Part shown: in pieces, positions 7,442-15,756 of the stretch
How the letters are laid out: every line of letters begins with the position of its first letter
How positions within the stretch are numbered: position 1 is the first letter of the stretch
Source of the DNA: Spirochaetes bacterium RBG_16_49_21
Lineage (GTDB): Bacteria > Spirochaetota > UBA4802 > UBA5550
Reading direction: 5' to 3'
Assembly: GCA_001829495.1 (NCBI GenBank)
Contig: MIBJ01000037.1
Span: 1-36,366 of the forward strand
Length of the DNA stretch: 36,366 bases
Made by a program: the position numbers and the translations under genes
The notes under the pieces: model-generated
What the model saw: only the letters and a program-made list of their open reading frames with translations
What the model was told of the DNA's origin: nothing
The model's database searches: none

Positions 7442-8475
7442 ATCCCCGCCTCGTCCTCCCACTCCTTGAACCGTGGAGAAAAATAGACCACCCGCTCCTT
7501 TTTGAATTCCCTCATCGTGCGCAATACCTGGTATTGCGCAAGGCCGGATTCGCGGGACAATTCCCTGATGACGCGGCTCAGCTCCTCATCCGTACGGCCG
7601 TGGATCATTGCAAAGAGCGGATAATCCCATTCGTCGGGCCAGGCGCTTCTCAGGTAGAGATGGGATACCAGCGTCCGTGCGTGAAAAATCCCGGCGACCC
7701 GGTCAATGTCCGCGCCGGTGCCCGGCTTCCAGACCGTCAGGGCATTGGCGGTATATCCGGCCTGGACGTGCCGGAGAACCGCTGAATAGCGGCGCATAAC
7801 GCCTTCCTGCATAAGGGAACGGCTGTAATCGAGGAGATCATCTTCATTTATAAGACCGGCGTTTTCATCAATAAGACGGCCGAACGGGCCGGGAAACAAG
7901 GGAAGGTCCGCCTGGAGGAGCCGGATAGCTTCTTTTTGTTCCCGGGACAGATCTTTTTCTCCGGCATCAGCCGGGCTGATAGACGGTGCTGCATGCGCCG
8001 GTGCCGGTGAATCCCCGCAGCCTGTGTCCAGAAACACGCCTATCTTAAAGAGCCGCTCGTTACGGAGAACAAGGTAGCTGGCTGCTCCCGCCCTTTCCGC
8101 CAGATATTGAACGGCCTTGTCGATTTTTTCCCGCGAGTCCGCCGCCAGGGTAAACCAGATATTATACCGGTGGTCTCTCAGGTAGTTGTGGCTCACGCCC
8201 GGATGGGAATTGATGATCCCGGCCGCCTCATCGACCCTGCCGTCGTCGACCTGAAACGCAGCCAGGAGCGAAATATACCCGAGCCGCCCGGCATTGAATA
8301 TGCCGGCGATCGTGCGTATAATACTCCGTGCTTTTAACGACCGGAGCGAATCGAGAAATTCAGCGCCGCTCATATGCAGCTCGGAAGCCATTTCCTCAAA
8401 GGGATCCCTGCTCAGGGGGAAGTCGCGCTGTATGCGGTTCAGGATCGTTTTTTCAAGGTCGGAGAAATCCATCAT
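7438..8475 (-). CDS. Fused siroheme decarboxylase AhbA-AhbB
   Basis: Two Lrp/AsnC-like siroheme decarboxylase domains in one 345-residue chain. Domain 1 (about 1-150) has a winged-helix start (DFSDLEKTILNRIQRDFPL) and the motif VSHNYLRDHRYNIWFTL. Domain 2 (about 180-340) has a second winged helix (LSREQKEAIRLLQADLPL) and VSHLYLRSAWPDEWDYPLFAMIHG. They are joined by an Ala/Pro-rich linker (PAPAHAAPSISPADAG). AhbA and AhbB normally form a heterodimer that converts siroheme into 12,18-didecarboxysiroheme. The frame is open to 8652, but the ATG at 8475 overlaps the ahbD stop as ATGA and begins exactly at the family N-terminus. The related NirDL fusions of heme d1 synthesis are the main alternative; the ahbC/ahbD context argues for heme. 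Confidence 0.9.
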   Translation of the reverse strand: MMDFSDLEKTILNRIQRDFPLSRDPFEEMASELHMSGAEFLDSLRSLKARSIIRTIAGIFNAGRLGYISLLAAFQVDDGRVDEAAGIINSHPGVSHNYLRDHRYNIWFTLAADSREKIDKAVQYLAERAGAASYLVLRNERLFKIGVFLDTGCGDSPAPAHAAPSISPADAGEKDLSREQKEAIRLLQADLPLFPGPFGRLIDENAGLINEDDLLDYSRSLMQEGVMRRYSAVLRHVQAGYTANALTVWKPGTGADIDRVAGIFHARTLVSHLYLRSAWPDEWDYPLFAMIHGRTDEELSRVIRELSRESGLAQYQVLRTMREFKKERVVYFSPRFKEWEDEAGI

Positions 8476-9533
8476 TTTTTCATCCGTGCCGGGGTGTAGG
8501 CGCACGAGGGCTCTTCCGAGAGAAAGTCGCCGCTTGCATAAAAGGCGCGCGCCCTGCACCCGCCGCAGATTTTCTTGTACTCGCAAATCCCGCACGCGCC
8601 GGTAAGCCGGTCCGGATCGCGCAGGGATTCGAATTCCGGGGAGCTTTCCCATATCTCATGAAAGGGCTTCACGAGCACATTCCCCGCAGCAACCGGGAGG
8701 TACCCGCACGGCTGCACTTCTCCCCTGTGGGAAATAAAGCAGACGCCGGTTCCGGCAAGGCATCCCCTGGTCATGGCGCTCAATCCGTCAGTTTCGAATA
8801 ATAATCTTTTTCCTTCTTTGCGGGCGCGCTGGCGGATTATCCGGTAGTAATGGGGAGCGCAGGTCGCCTTCAACTCGAGCCGTGTTGTTTTCGATTTATC
8901 GTAAAACCAGTTGAGCACCCGTTCGTATTCTTCCTTGGAGATCATCTCCGATTCCGCGATTTCAACACCGCATCCGACCGGGACCAGCATGAAGAGATGA
9001 AGGGCGCATGCGCCGAGGGATTCCGCCATATCCAGGATTCCGGATATTTCTTCGGCGTTCCTTTTCGTGACGGTGGTATTGACCTGGAAAGGGACTCCCT
9101 CCTGCCTGAGGCGGGCCACACCCTGAAGCGCCCGGTCAAAGGAGCCGGGTATGCCGCGGAAGTCGTCGTGCGAGGAGGAGTTTTTCCCGTCAAGGGATAT
9201 GCTCACCCGCTCAATGCCCGATTGCTTGATCCTCTGCGCCGCGAGCTCGTCGATCAGGGTGCCGTTGGTGGCGAGCGCCGTTTTAAGCCCCTTGCCGGAT
9301 GCATAGGAGGCTATCTCGAAAATATCATCGCGGTAGAGCGGCTCGCCTCCGGTCATGATCAGTATCGGTTTGTAAAAAAATGCAATATCGTCGATCACGC
9401 TTCGAATCTCGTCAAGGGTCAGTTCATCCTCAGAGATATCATCGCGGGCCTCAGCCCTGCAATGGATGCAGGCGAGGTTGCACTGTTTGGTCAGCTCCCA
9501 AAAAATCAGACGCGGGACGTGTTTCATATTCAT
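8472..9533 (-). CDS. ahbD: Heme synthase AhbD (Fe-coproporphyrin III decarboxylase)
   Basis: Radical SAM enzyme that oxidatively decarboxylates two propionates of iron-coproporphyrin III to the vinyls of heme b, the last step of the siroheme-dependent route. It begins MKHVPRLIFWELTKQCNLACIHCRAEA, containing the radical SAM CX3CX2C cluster motif. GGEP follows in ILIMTGGEPLYRDDIF. The C-terminal auxiliary-cluster cysteines are GACGICEYKKICGGCRARAF, and a Cys in ATCAPHYYRI is also typical. Length is 353 aa. Its ATG at 9533 overlaps the hemA stop as ATGA; a second ATG two codons later is equally possible. AhbC and AhbD are paralogs, and this assignment rests on the C-terminal pattern and the PRLIFWE start. 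Confidence 0.9.
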   Translation of the reverse strand: MNMKHVPRLIFWELTKQCNLACIHCRAEARDDISEDELTLDEIRSVIDDIAFFYKPILIMTGGEPLYRDDIFEIASYASGKGLKTALATNGTLIDELAAQRIKQSGIERVSISLDGKNSSSHDDFRGIPGSFDRALQGVARLRQEGVPFQVNTTVTKRNAEEISGILDMAESLGACALHLFMLVPVGCGVEIAESEMISKEEYERVLNWFYDKSKTTRLELKATCAPHYYRIIRQRARKEGKRLLFETDGLSAMTRGCLAGTGVCFISHRGEVQPCGYLPVAAGNVLVKPFHEIWESSPEFESLRDPDRLTGACGICEYKKICGGCRARAFYASGDFLSEEPSCAYTPARMKK

Positions 9534-10843
9534 GGTCTGAAGAGTTCCTCGATGGTCTTGATCTTTTCCTGTATCTCTTCTCTCGTATGGTAGCCGTCCG
9601 CGCGGGAAGCTTTATGCTCCTTGATCGCCGTAATCGGGTTATGCAGAATTTTTGACAGGATCTGCTTTGTCAGGTCGTCGATAATCTGCAGATCGTCGTC
9701 GCTCAGGTGCTTGAGCTGTCGCCGCCGGTATTTATCGACCTCCTGCTCCCGGATTTTATCGAATATATTCTGTATGCGCACGATCATGGGTACGATCTCC
9801 AGGCCTTCGTACCACTCGAACAGCTCTGCAGCGTCGCTCCGGACGATCTGCATGGCGGCCACGGCCTCGCTGTGCCGGTTTTTCAGGTTTTCATCAGCGA
9901 TCGTTTTCAGGTCGTCGATGTTGAACAGGCTCACATTGGCGATCGCGGAAACCTCGGGGGCCACATTGCGCGGAACGGCTATATCGATAATGCAGAGCGG
10001 CTCTCCTCCCCGCCGCGCGAGGATCGACTCGGCCATGGCGCGATTGATGAGATGGTCGTGGCAGGTCGCCGAGGTTATAATAATATCCGCCGCCGCCGCC
10101 TTCTCCTCGATTTCAGCCAGCGGTATGATGCGGGCGCACTGGTTGAGTTTCTCAACCACGGCCTCGGCATTATCGAGCGACCGGTTCGCTACCGTAATAT
10201 CCCGGACGTTATTTTTGGCAAGATACCTGAGGATAAGCTCGCCCATCTCCCCCGCTCCGATGAGAAGCGCCTTCCGGCCGGACAGGTCATTATTGAACAG
10301 ATTCTTTGCCTGCTCGACCGCGATATAGGCGATTGAGAGCGGATTCTGCGAGATCGCGGTCCTGGTCCGCACCTTCTTGGCGGTGTTGAACGATTGGTGG
10401 AAGAGCCTGTTCAGGATAAGGCCGCTGTTTTTATGGTGCACGGAATCCCGGTACGCCTGCTTTATCTGCGCCAGAATCTCGTTCTCGCCGATGATCATGG
10501 AATCGAGGGAGGATGCAACCGTAAGAAGATGGAGCACTGCGTCGTGCGAGTTTTTTTTATACACGTATCGGGAGAAGGAATCCTTGTCCAGACCGGTAAA
10601 TTCCTCCAGGAGGGAAGAAAGCCCGTCGATTGAGCGAAGGATGTCCTTTGCCGTAAAATAGAGCTCGACCCGGTTGCAGGTGGAAAGGTAGACGATTTCC
10701 CCAATGCCGCAACTCTTCACGCGTTTATGAAAATTTTTCAGAACATCGGGCTCAAAGGAAAATCTCTCCCGAATTTCAAGGGGAGCCGTCTTATAGCTCA
10801 AGCCCAGGAGTATGATCTCAGATATTTCGTCGCGCTTGTTCAT
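9530..10843 (-). CDS. hemA: Glutamyl-tRNA reductase
   Basis: HemA reduces glutamyl-tRNA(Glu) with NADPH to glutamate-1-semialdehyde, the committed step of C5-pathway tetrapyrrole synthesis. The catalytic Cys sits in IVYLSTCNRVELY (about residues 49-61). The N-terminal GLSYKTAPLEIRE, the central SLDSMIIGENEILAQIK, the NADPH-binding ALLIGAGEMGEL and the C-terminal dimerisation helices are all present. The length of 437 aa is normal. It lies 9 nt after hemL and overlaps ahbD by 4 nt, in the middle of the operon. HemA is often controlled by heme-dependent proteolysis through its N-terminus; nothing here shows whether that applies. Confidence 0.97.
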   Translation of the reverse strand: MNKRDEISEIILLGLSYKTAPLEIRERFSFEPDVLKNFHKRVKSCGIGEIVYLSTCNRVELYFTAKDILRSIDGLSSLLEEFTGLDKDSFSRYVYKKNSHDAVLHLLTVASSLDSMIIGENEILAQIKQAYRDSVHHKNSGLILNRLFHQSFNTAKKVRTRTAISQNPLSIAYIAVEQAKNLFNNDLSGRKALLIGAGEMGELILRYLAKNNVRDITVANRSLDNAEAVVEKLNQCARIIPLAEIEEKAAAADIIITSATCHDHLINRAMAESILARRGGEPLCIIDIAVPRNVAPEVSAIANVSLFNIDDLKTIADENLKNRHSEAVAAMQIVRSDAAELFEWYEGLEIVPMIVRIQNIFDKIREQEVDKYRRRQLKHLSDDDLQIIDDLTKQILSKILHNPITAIKEHKASRADGYHTREEIQEKIKTIEELFRP

Positions 10844-10852
10844 GCCTCAGTC

Positions 10853-12148
10853 TCAATTTTGAAATACCGCTTTCAAAGATTCGCGAATCGCATCGCCGGT
10901 TTTTTCACAATCCGAATCGGTATGGGCGGTGGATAAAAAACATACTTCATATCCCGAAGGCGGAAGATAAACCCCTCTTTCCAGCATCGCGCGATGGAAC
11001 CGGGAAAAGGCCTTCATGTCGCAGTCCCTCACCTGGTCAACCGATTCTATTGAATCCCGATCAGTGAAATAGATCGCAAAAATCGATTCAAGCTGGATAA
11101 ACAATACCCTATTTCGGTAATTTCCCAATACCGGTTCAAGCGTATTTTTCAGCTTGTCCCTGTTTTTTTTAAGTATATCATACGCATGAATTTTGTCCAG
11201 TTTTTTTATTGCGGCGATCCCGGCCGCCATTGCAAGAGGGTTTCCCGACAGAGTGCCTGCCTGATACACCGGCCCGGCAGGAGCGACAAGACTCATGATC
11301 TTCCGCGAAGCGCCGTAAACGCCTACCGGCAGCCCGCCGCCGATGATTTTTCCCAAGGTTGTGATGTCGGCATTCACGCCGTAATACTCCTGCGCCCCGC
11401 CACGAGAAAGCCTGAACCCGGTTATCACCTCGTCAAAGATGAGGAGAATGCCGTATTCATCGCAGAGCTCGCGCACGTTCCGGAGAAATTCCGGCGCGGG
11501 TGGAATAAGCCCGTAGTTGCACGCTACCGGCTCAATGATAATGGCTGCTATATGCCGGTGATTTTTTTTCAAAGCTTTTTTGAGAACGAGGGTATCATTA
11601 TAGGGGACAACGACCGTATCCTTCGCATTCGCTTTTGTGACGCCGGCTGAATCCGGCGTGCCGAAGGTGGCAAGCCCCGATCCACCGGCGACGAGGAGAT
11701 GGTCCGCATGGCCGTGGTAGCACCCATCGAATTTGACGATCGTGTCCCTGCCGGTAAATCCCCTGGCCAGCCGCACCGCGCTCATGACCGCCTCGGTGCC
11801 GGAGCTCACGAACCGGAGCATCTCGATGGATGGGAACCTCTCGGTGATGAGCCGGGCGAGCTCCACCTCATCCCTGTTCGGCGCGCCGAAGCTGGTTCCG
11901 TCCGCCGCAGCCTCCACGACCGCGGCCGTGACGTCCGGATCGGCATGGCCCAGGATGAGCGGCCCCCAGGACATGCAGTAGTCGGTGAATTCATTGCCGT
12001 CCTCATCGAAGAGGATGGAGCCCCGCCCTTTCCGCATGAAAAGCGGCTCGCCCCCGACCGATTTAAAGGCGCGAACCGGAGAGCTTACGCCGCCCGGCAT
12101 CAGGCTTACCGCTTCCGCGAACAATTGCCGCGATTTTTCGATGTGCAT
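10853..12148 (-). CDS. hemL: Glutamate-1-semialdehyde 2,1-aminomutase
   Basis: A PLP enzyme that isomerises glutamate-1-semialdehyde to 5-aminolevulinate. The family signature is visible: LIFDEVITGFRLSRGGAQEYYGV, then the PLP-lysine in TTLGKIIGGGLPVGVYG, and GTLSGNPLAMAAGIA. The N-terminal MPGGVSSPVRAFKSVGGEPLF is also standard. Two starts are possible: GTG at 12151, overlapping the hemB stop by 4 nt, and ATG at 12148, overlapping it by one. The ATG gives MHIEKSRQLF and 431 aa. It sits between hemB and hemA, so the three ALA/PBG enzymes are co-translated. Confidence 0.97.
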   Translation of the reverse strand: MHIEKSRQLFAEAVSLMPGGVSSPVRAFKSVGGEPLFMRKGRGSILFDEDGNEFTDYCMSWGPLILGHADPDVTAAVVEAAADGTSFGAPNRDEVELARLITERFPSIEMLRFVSSGTEAVMSAVRLARGFTGRDTIVKFDGCYHGHADHLLVAGGSGLATFGTPDSAGVTKANAKDTVVVPYNDTLVLKKALKKNHRHIAAIIIEPVACNYGLIPPAPEFLRNVRELCDEYGILLIFDEVITGFRLSRGGAQEYYGVNADITTLGKIIGGGLPVGVYGASRKIMSLVAPAGPVYQAGTLSGNPLAMAAGIAAIKKLDKIHAYDILKKNRDKLKNTLEPVLGNYRNRVLFIQLESIFAIYFTDRDSIESVDQVRDCDMKAFSRFHRAMLERGVYLPPSGYEVCFLSTAHTDSDCEKTGDAIRESLKAVFQN

Positions 12149-13125
12149 CACGAGAGCCAGCCTTGTTTTAAGATGTCGCGGGTATGGTATGAGATTATCA
12201 TGTCTGCGCCCGCCCTGAAAATGGAGGTTATGATCTCTTTCACGAGCCGTGCCTCGTCTCCCCAGCCGAGCCTGACAAGAGCCTTCACCATGGAGTATTC
12301 GCCGCTCACGTTATAGGCGCATAAAGGAATATCCACGAGCTTCTTGATCCGGTATATCACGTCCAGGTACGGGAGTGCCGGCTTGACCATGACGATGTCT
12401 GCTCCTTCATCAATGTCGAGGAGCACCTCCTTCTCAGCCTCAAGGGAATTGCGGAAATCCATCTGATAGGAGCTCCGGTCGCCGAACTGGGGCGCGCTTC
12501 CCGCCGCTTCCCGGAAAGGGCTGAAAAACGCAGACGCGTATTTCGCCGAATAGGCCAGTATGGGCAGGTCGGAGAAGCCGTTTTCATCAAGAGATTGCCT
12601 GATCGCCCCTACCCTGCCGTCCATCATGTCCGACGGCGCCACCATGTCCGCGCCTGCGTCCGCATGGGAAAGGGCGGTCCTCGCCAGAAGCTCGAGCGTC
12701 GGGTCGTTCAGTATCTTCCCCCCCTCGACCATGCCGCAATGGCCGTGGCTCGTATACTCGCACAGGCACACGTCGGTAATGGCGAGGATTTGCGGAAACC
12801 GCTTTTTGATCTCCCCGAGCGCCTTCTGTATGATGCCGTTCTTGCTGTATGCTCCGGTAGCGGCCTCATCCTTTTTGTCGGGGATGCCGAAGAGTATTAT
12901 TTTATCAATGCCGGCTGCCTGGTCGGATTCAAGATCGTTCAGCAGATTGTCTATGGACACCCGGCTGATGCCGGGCATGGAGTCGATCGGATCGCGCTCG
13001 TTTTTTCCTTCGCGCACGAAATGCGGCATGATGAGCTTCCGCTTATCCACCACCGTTTCCGCCACAAGCTCCCGGATCAGGTTGGATCCCCTGATTCTCC
13101 GGGGGCGCTGTATATTATTCAGCAT
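12148..13125 (-). CDS. hemB: Delta-aminolevulinic acid dehydratase (porphobilinogen synthase)
   Basis: HemB condenses two 5-aminolevulinate molecules into porphobilinogen. The Schiff-base lysines are seen in YSAKYASAFF and MVKPALPYLDVI. The metal-site region reads DVCLCEYTSHGHCG, retaining cysteines that would suit a zinc-dependent form. The length of 325 aa is normal. It is the first gene of the minus-strand heme operon; its ATG at 13125 has GGAG about 11 nt upstream. The divergent intergenic region to hemC is 164 nt and would hold promoters for both arms. Confidence 0.97.
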   Translation of the reverse strand: MLNNIQRPRRIRGSNLIRELVAETVVDKRKLIMPHFVREGKNERDPIDSMPGISRVSIDNLLNDLESDQAAGIDKIILFGIPDKKDEAATGAYSKNGIIQKALGEIKKRFPQILAITDVCLCEYTSHGHCGMVEGGKILNDPTLELLARTALSHADAGADMVAPSDMMDGRVGAIRQSLDENGFSDLPILAYSAKYASAFFSPFREAAGSAPQFGDRSSYQMDFRNSLEAEKEVLLDIDEGADIVMVKPALPYLDVIYRIKKLVDIPLCAYNVSGEYSMVKALVRLGWGDEARLVKEIITSIFRAGADMIISYHTRDILKQGWLS

Positions 13126-13289
13126 ATTTTAACTCCGGATTTCCTGGTTATATCATAAAATAAAGGTATATTTGGCAAGAAATTATTTGTTTGACTCAGG
13201 TCAATTGAAGATTGCTTTACAAATTATTTACGGTTTATACAAAATGGCTGATCGTTATTCGGAACAACATTTTCTCCATGGATGATGTA
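13126..13289. promoter_or_regulatory. Divergent promoter region between hemB and hemC
   Basis: An AT-rich 164-nt gap between divergent heme operons. Towards hemC a TTGCTT (13212-13217) and TATACA (13236-13241) are 18 nt apart, giving a roughly 40-nt leader. Towards hemB, minus-strand TTGCCA (13179-13174) lies 15 nt from TATGAT. Both spacings are imperfect. No clear operator palindrome was found. Confidence 0.4.
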
Positions 13290-14219
13290 ATGAAAAAAAT
13301 CCGCATCGGCACGCGCGGAAGCCGCCTTGCCCTCGCCCAGGCCCGGCAGGTGCAGGAAGCGCTGCAGAGTGCCTATCCAGACCATGAGATAGAGCTTGTC
13401 GCGATAAAGACCACGGGCGATAAAATCATGGACGCGCCCCTGCCGAAGATCGGGGACAAGGGGCTGTTTACCAAGGAGATCGAGAAGGAGCTCATCGCAG
13501 GCACTATTGACCTTGCCGTACATTCCCTGAAGGACATGCCGACCGAGCTTCCGGCAGGCCTGATGATCGGCGCGGTTACCCGAAGGCTTGATCCCCGCGA
13601 CGTTTTTATCTCAAAGCAGGGGAAAAGTCTCGGCAGCCTGAGGCACGGGGATACGGTCGCGACCGGCAGCTTACGAAGAAAGGCCCAGCTTATGGCGTTT
13701 AATCCAGGGCTCACGGTCATTGATATCCGGGGAAATGTGGAAACCCGGCTCACTAAGATGAAGAGCGACCCCCGGATTCAGGGCATCATCCTCGCCGGTG
13801 CGGGTATAGAGCGCCTCGGCATGACAGAGGCCGTAACCGAGATCGTTCCTGAAGAGATCATCATTCCTGCCGTCGGCCAGGCTGCGCTTGCAGTTGAAAT
13901 CCGGGAGCATGATCCCCTGACCCAGGAGCTTGTCGCCGTGCTCGACCATTGGGAAAGCAGGATCGCCGTCTCTTGCGAGCGGGTTTTCCTGTCAAAGCTC
14001 GGCGGCGGATGCCAGGTCCCGATAGCCGGCCTGGCCCGGCTATCGGACGACAAACTCACCCTCACCGGCCTGGTCGCATCTCTGGACGGCGGGGAAATTT
14101 ACAGAGGAAGCCTGTCTGACGGAATTACAAATTTTTCCGAACTCGGGAAAAACTTAGCGCAGAAATTGCTCGACGCCGGAGCGGGAAAAATACTTGATAA
14201 AATATATGAAAATATATAG
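13290..14219 (+). CDS. hemC: Hydroxymethylbilane synthase (porphobilinogen deaminase)
   Basis: HemC polymerises four porphobilinogens into hydroxymethylbilane using a dipyrromethane cofactor. The start KKIRIGTRGSRLALAQA is the family N-terminus. DKGLFTKEIEKEL, HSLKDMPTELP and ATGSLRRKAQL carry the substrate-binding residues. The cofactor cysteine is in LGGGCQVPIAG. The reading frame is open from a TTG at 13212, but the ATG at 13290 gives the standard N-terminus and 309 aa, the usual length. The next gene starts inside its last codons, so translation is coupled to cobA-hemD. Confidence 0.96.
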   Translation: MKKIRIGTRGSRLALAQARQVQEALQSAYPDHEIELVAIKTTGDKIMDAPLPKIGDKGLFTKEIEKELIAGTIDLAVHSLKDMPTELPAGLMIGAVTRRLDPRDVFISKQGKSLGSLRHGDTVATGSLRRKAQLMAFNPGLTVIDIRGNVETRLTKMKSDPRIQGIILAGAGIERLGMTEAVTEIVPEEIIIPAVGQAALAVEIREHDPLTQELVAVLDHWESRIAVSCERVFLSKLGGGCQVPIAGLARLSDDKLTLTGLVASLDGGEIYRGSLSDGITNFSELGKNLAQKLLDAGAGKILDKIYENI

Positions 14220-15756
14220 GGAACTATTCAAGGGAACGGTCTACCTGGTCGGCGCTGGACCGGGCGATTTCGGGCTCCTCACCCTGCGCGGCAAGGAGCT
14301 GCTCGAGCGCTGCGATGTATGCATATACGACAATCTGGTCAATGACCGGATCATCAGCTTGCTCACGCGGCCCGGGTGCGAAAAGATATACGTGGGAAAG
14401 AGCGGCGCCTCCCATACCATGGAGCAGGAGGAGATCAACCGGCTCATCGTTGAAAAGGCGCGGGAAAATAAAAGCGTCGTGCGGCTTAAGGGCGGCGATC
14501 CTTTCATCTTCGGCCGCGGAGGAGAGGAAGCCCTGTTTCTTGCTGAAAAGGGAATACGATTCGAGATCGTAAGCGGCGTATCTTCCGGGTATGCAGCGCC
14601 CGCGTATGCCGGCATTCCGGTCACCCACCGGGGATACAGCTCATCCGTCGCTTTTATCACCGGCCATGAAGACCCGGCCAAGCTGGAAAGCGATATTAAG
14701 TGGGACAAGATAGCCACCGGCATCCAGACCCTTGTATTCCTCATGGGCGTAAAAAATCTCCCCCTGATCATGGACATGCTAATCCGGCATGGCGCTCCTT
14801 CATCCACTCCTGCAGCAGTCATTGAAAACGGGTGCGGGCCGCTCCAGCGGACGATCACCGGAACCCTGGCCGACATCCCGGACAAGGTCAGGAACGCAAC
14901 AATCAACCCGCCTTCCATAATCATCGTGGGCGATGTCGTATCACTGCGGGATAAGATAAACTGGTACGAGACCGGGCCCCTTTTCGGCAAAACAATAGCG
15001 GTCACCCGGTCCAGGGAACAGGCGTCGTCATTTTCAGCCAGGCTTGAGGAATTCGGCGCCAACGTGATCGAGATCCCGGCGATACGAATAGCGCCGCCGG
15101 ACGACACGGCAGCCGTTTTTGCGTGTATTGAAAAAATAGCGAGTTACGACTGGATCATCTTCACCTCGGCAAACGGCGTGTCATATTTTTTCAAGTATCT
15201 GTTCGACCGGGGGTTTGATTCCCGGAAACTGTCAGGGGCTAAAGTATGCGCCATCGGGCCGGCTACGGCCGCGGGGCTCATGCAGATGGGTGTGAGGCCG
15301 GAGCTTGTTCCTGAAAAATACGAAAGCCAAGACATAGCGAGATCGCTTATCAGCAGGGGAGAAGTCAGGGGAAAATCCTTCCTCCTGCCCCGAGCAGATA
15401 TAGCGCCGAAAACGCTGTCGGAAACCCTTACCAATGCGGGCGCAAAGGCCGTTGACGATCTTATAATATACCGTACTGTTGACGAGGACTTGTCGAACCG
15501 GAAAGATCTGCTTGAGATGCTTTCCAATAAAAAGCTCGACCTCGTTACCTTCACCAGCTCATCCACGGTTCAAAATTTCGGAAAGATATTGCGGCGGTAT
15601 GCGCCTGATGAAAAAAATGCGCTTAAATGTGCGGCCATAGGGCCGGTAACGGCTGAAAAGGCGATGGAGCTCGGATTCAGGGTGGAGATTATGGCGGCGC
15701 AGCACACCATTGAAGGCCTTGTCGAGGCTATTTGCTCCTATTATCGAACCGGATAG
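14206..15756 (+). CDS. Fused uroporphyrinogen-III C-methyltransferase / uroporphyrinogen-III synthase
   Basis: A two-domain CobA-HemD protein of 516 aa. Residues about 10-255 form the SAM-dependent CobA domain that makes precorrin-2: GTVYLVGAGPGDFGLLT, VRLKGGDPFIFGRGGEE, GIPVTHRG, TLVFLMG and PSIIIVGDVV. Residues about 262-510 form HemD, which closes hydroxymethylbilane to uroporphyrinogen III: GKTIAVTRSREQAS, IIFTSANGV and VTFTSSSTVQNF. The fusion hands uroporphyrinogen III to its methylase and favours siroheme, consistent with the Ahb genes. The ATG at 14206 overlaps the hemC end by 14 nt; a TTG at 14194 is the alternative. Its stop abuts the convergent proB stop with no intervening base and no terminator. 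Confidence 0.95.
   Translation: MKIYRELFKGTVYLVGAGPGDFGLLTLRGKELLERCDVCIYDNLVNDRIISLLTRPGCEKIYVGKSGASHTMEQEEINRLIVEKARENKSVVRLKGGDPFIFGRGGEEALFLAEKGIRFEIVSGVSSGYAAPAYAGIPVTHRGYSSSVAFITGHEDPAKLESDIKWDKIATGIQTLVFLMGVKNLPLIMDMLIRHGAPSSTPAAVIENGCGPLQRTITGTLADIPDKVRNATINPPSIIIVGDVVSLRDKINWYETGPLFGKTIAVTRSREQASSFSARLEEFGANVIEIPAIRIAPPDDTAAVFACIEKIASYDWIIFTSANGVSYFFKYLFDRGFDSRKLSGAKVCAIGPATAAGLMQMGVRPELVPEKYESQDIARSLISRGEVRGKSFLLPRADIAPKTLSETLTNAGAKAVDDLIIYRTVDEDLSNRKDLLEMLSNKKLDLVTFTSSSTVQNFGKILRRYAPDEKNALKCAAIGPVTAEKAMELGFRVEIMAAQHTIEGLVEAICSYYRTG

Noticed and set aside
8476..8652. N-terminal extension of the fused AhbAB frame
   Set aside because: The extra 59 codons overlap ahbD in another frame and do not match the family; the ATGA junction at 8475 is preferred.
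8850..9593. 247-codon plus-strand open frame
   Set aside because: It lies antisense to ahbD, whose radical SAM motifs are clear; composition is that of a mirrored GC-rich gene.
9621..10336. Two long plus-strand frames
   Set aside because: Both are antisense to hemA, which has its complete motif set.
14241..15107. 288-codon minus-strand open frame
   Set aside because: Antisense to the cobA-hemD fusion; low-complexity Ser/Arg content and no ribosome-binding site.
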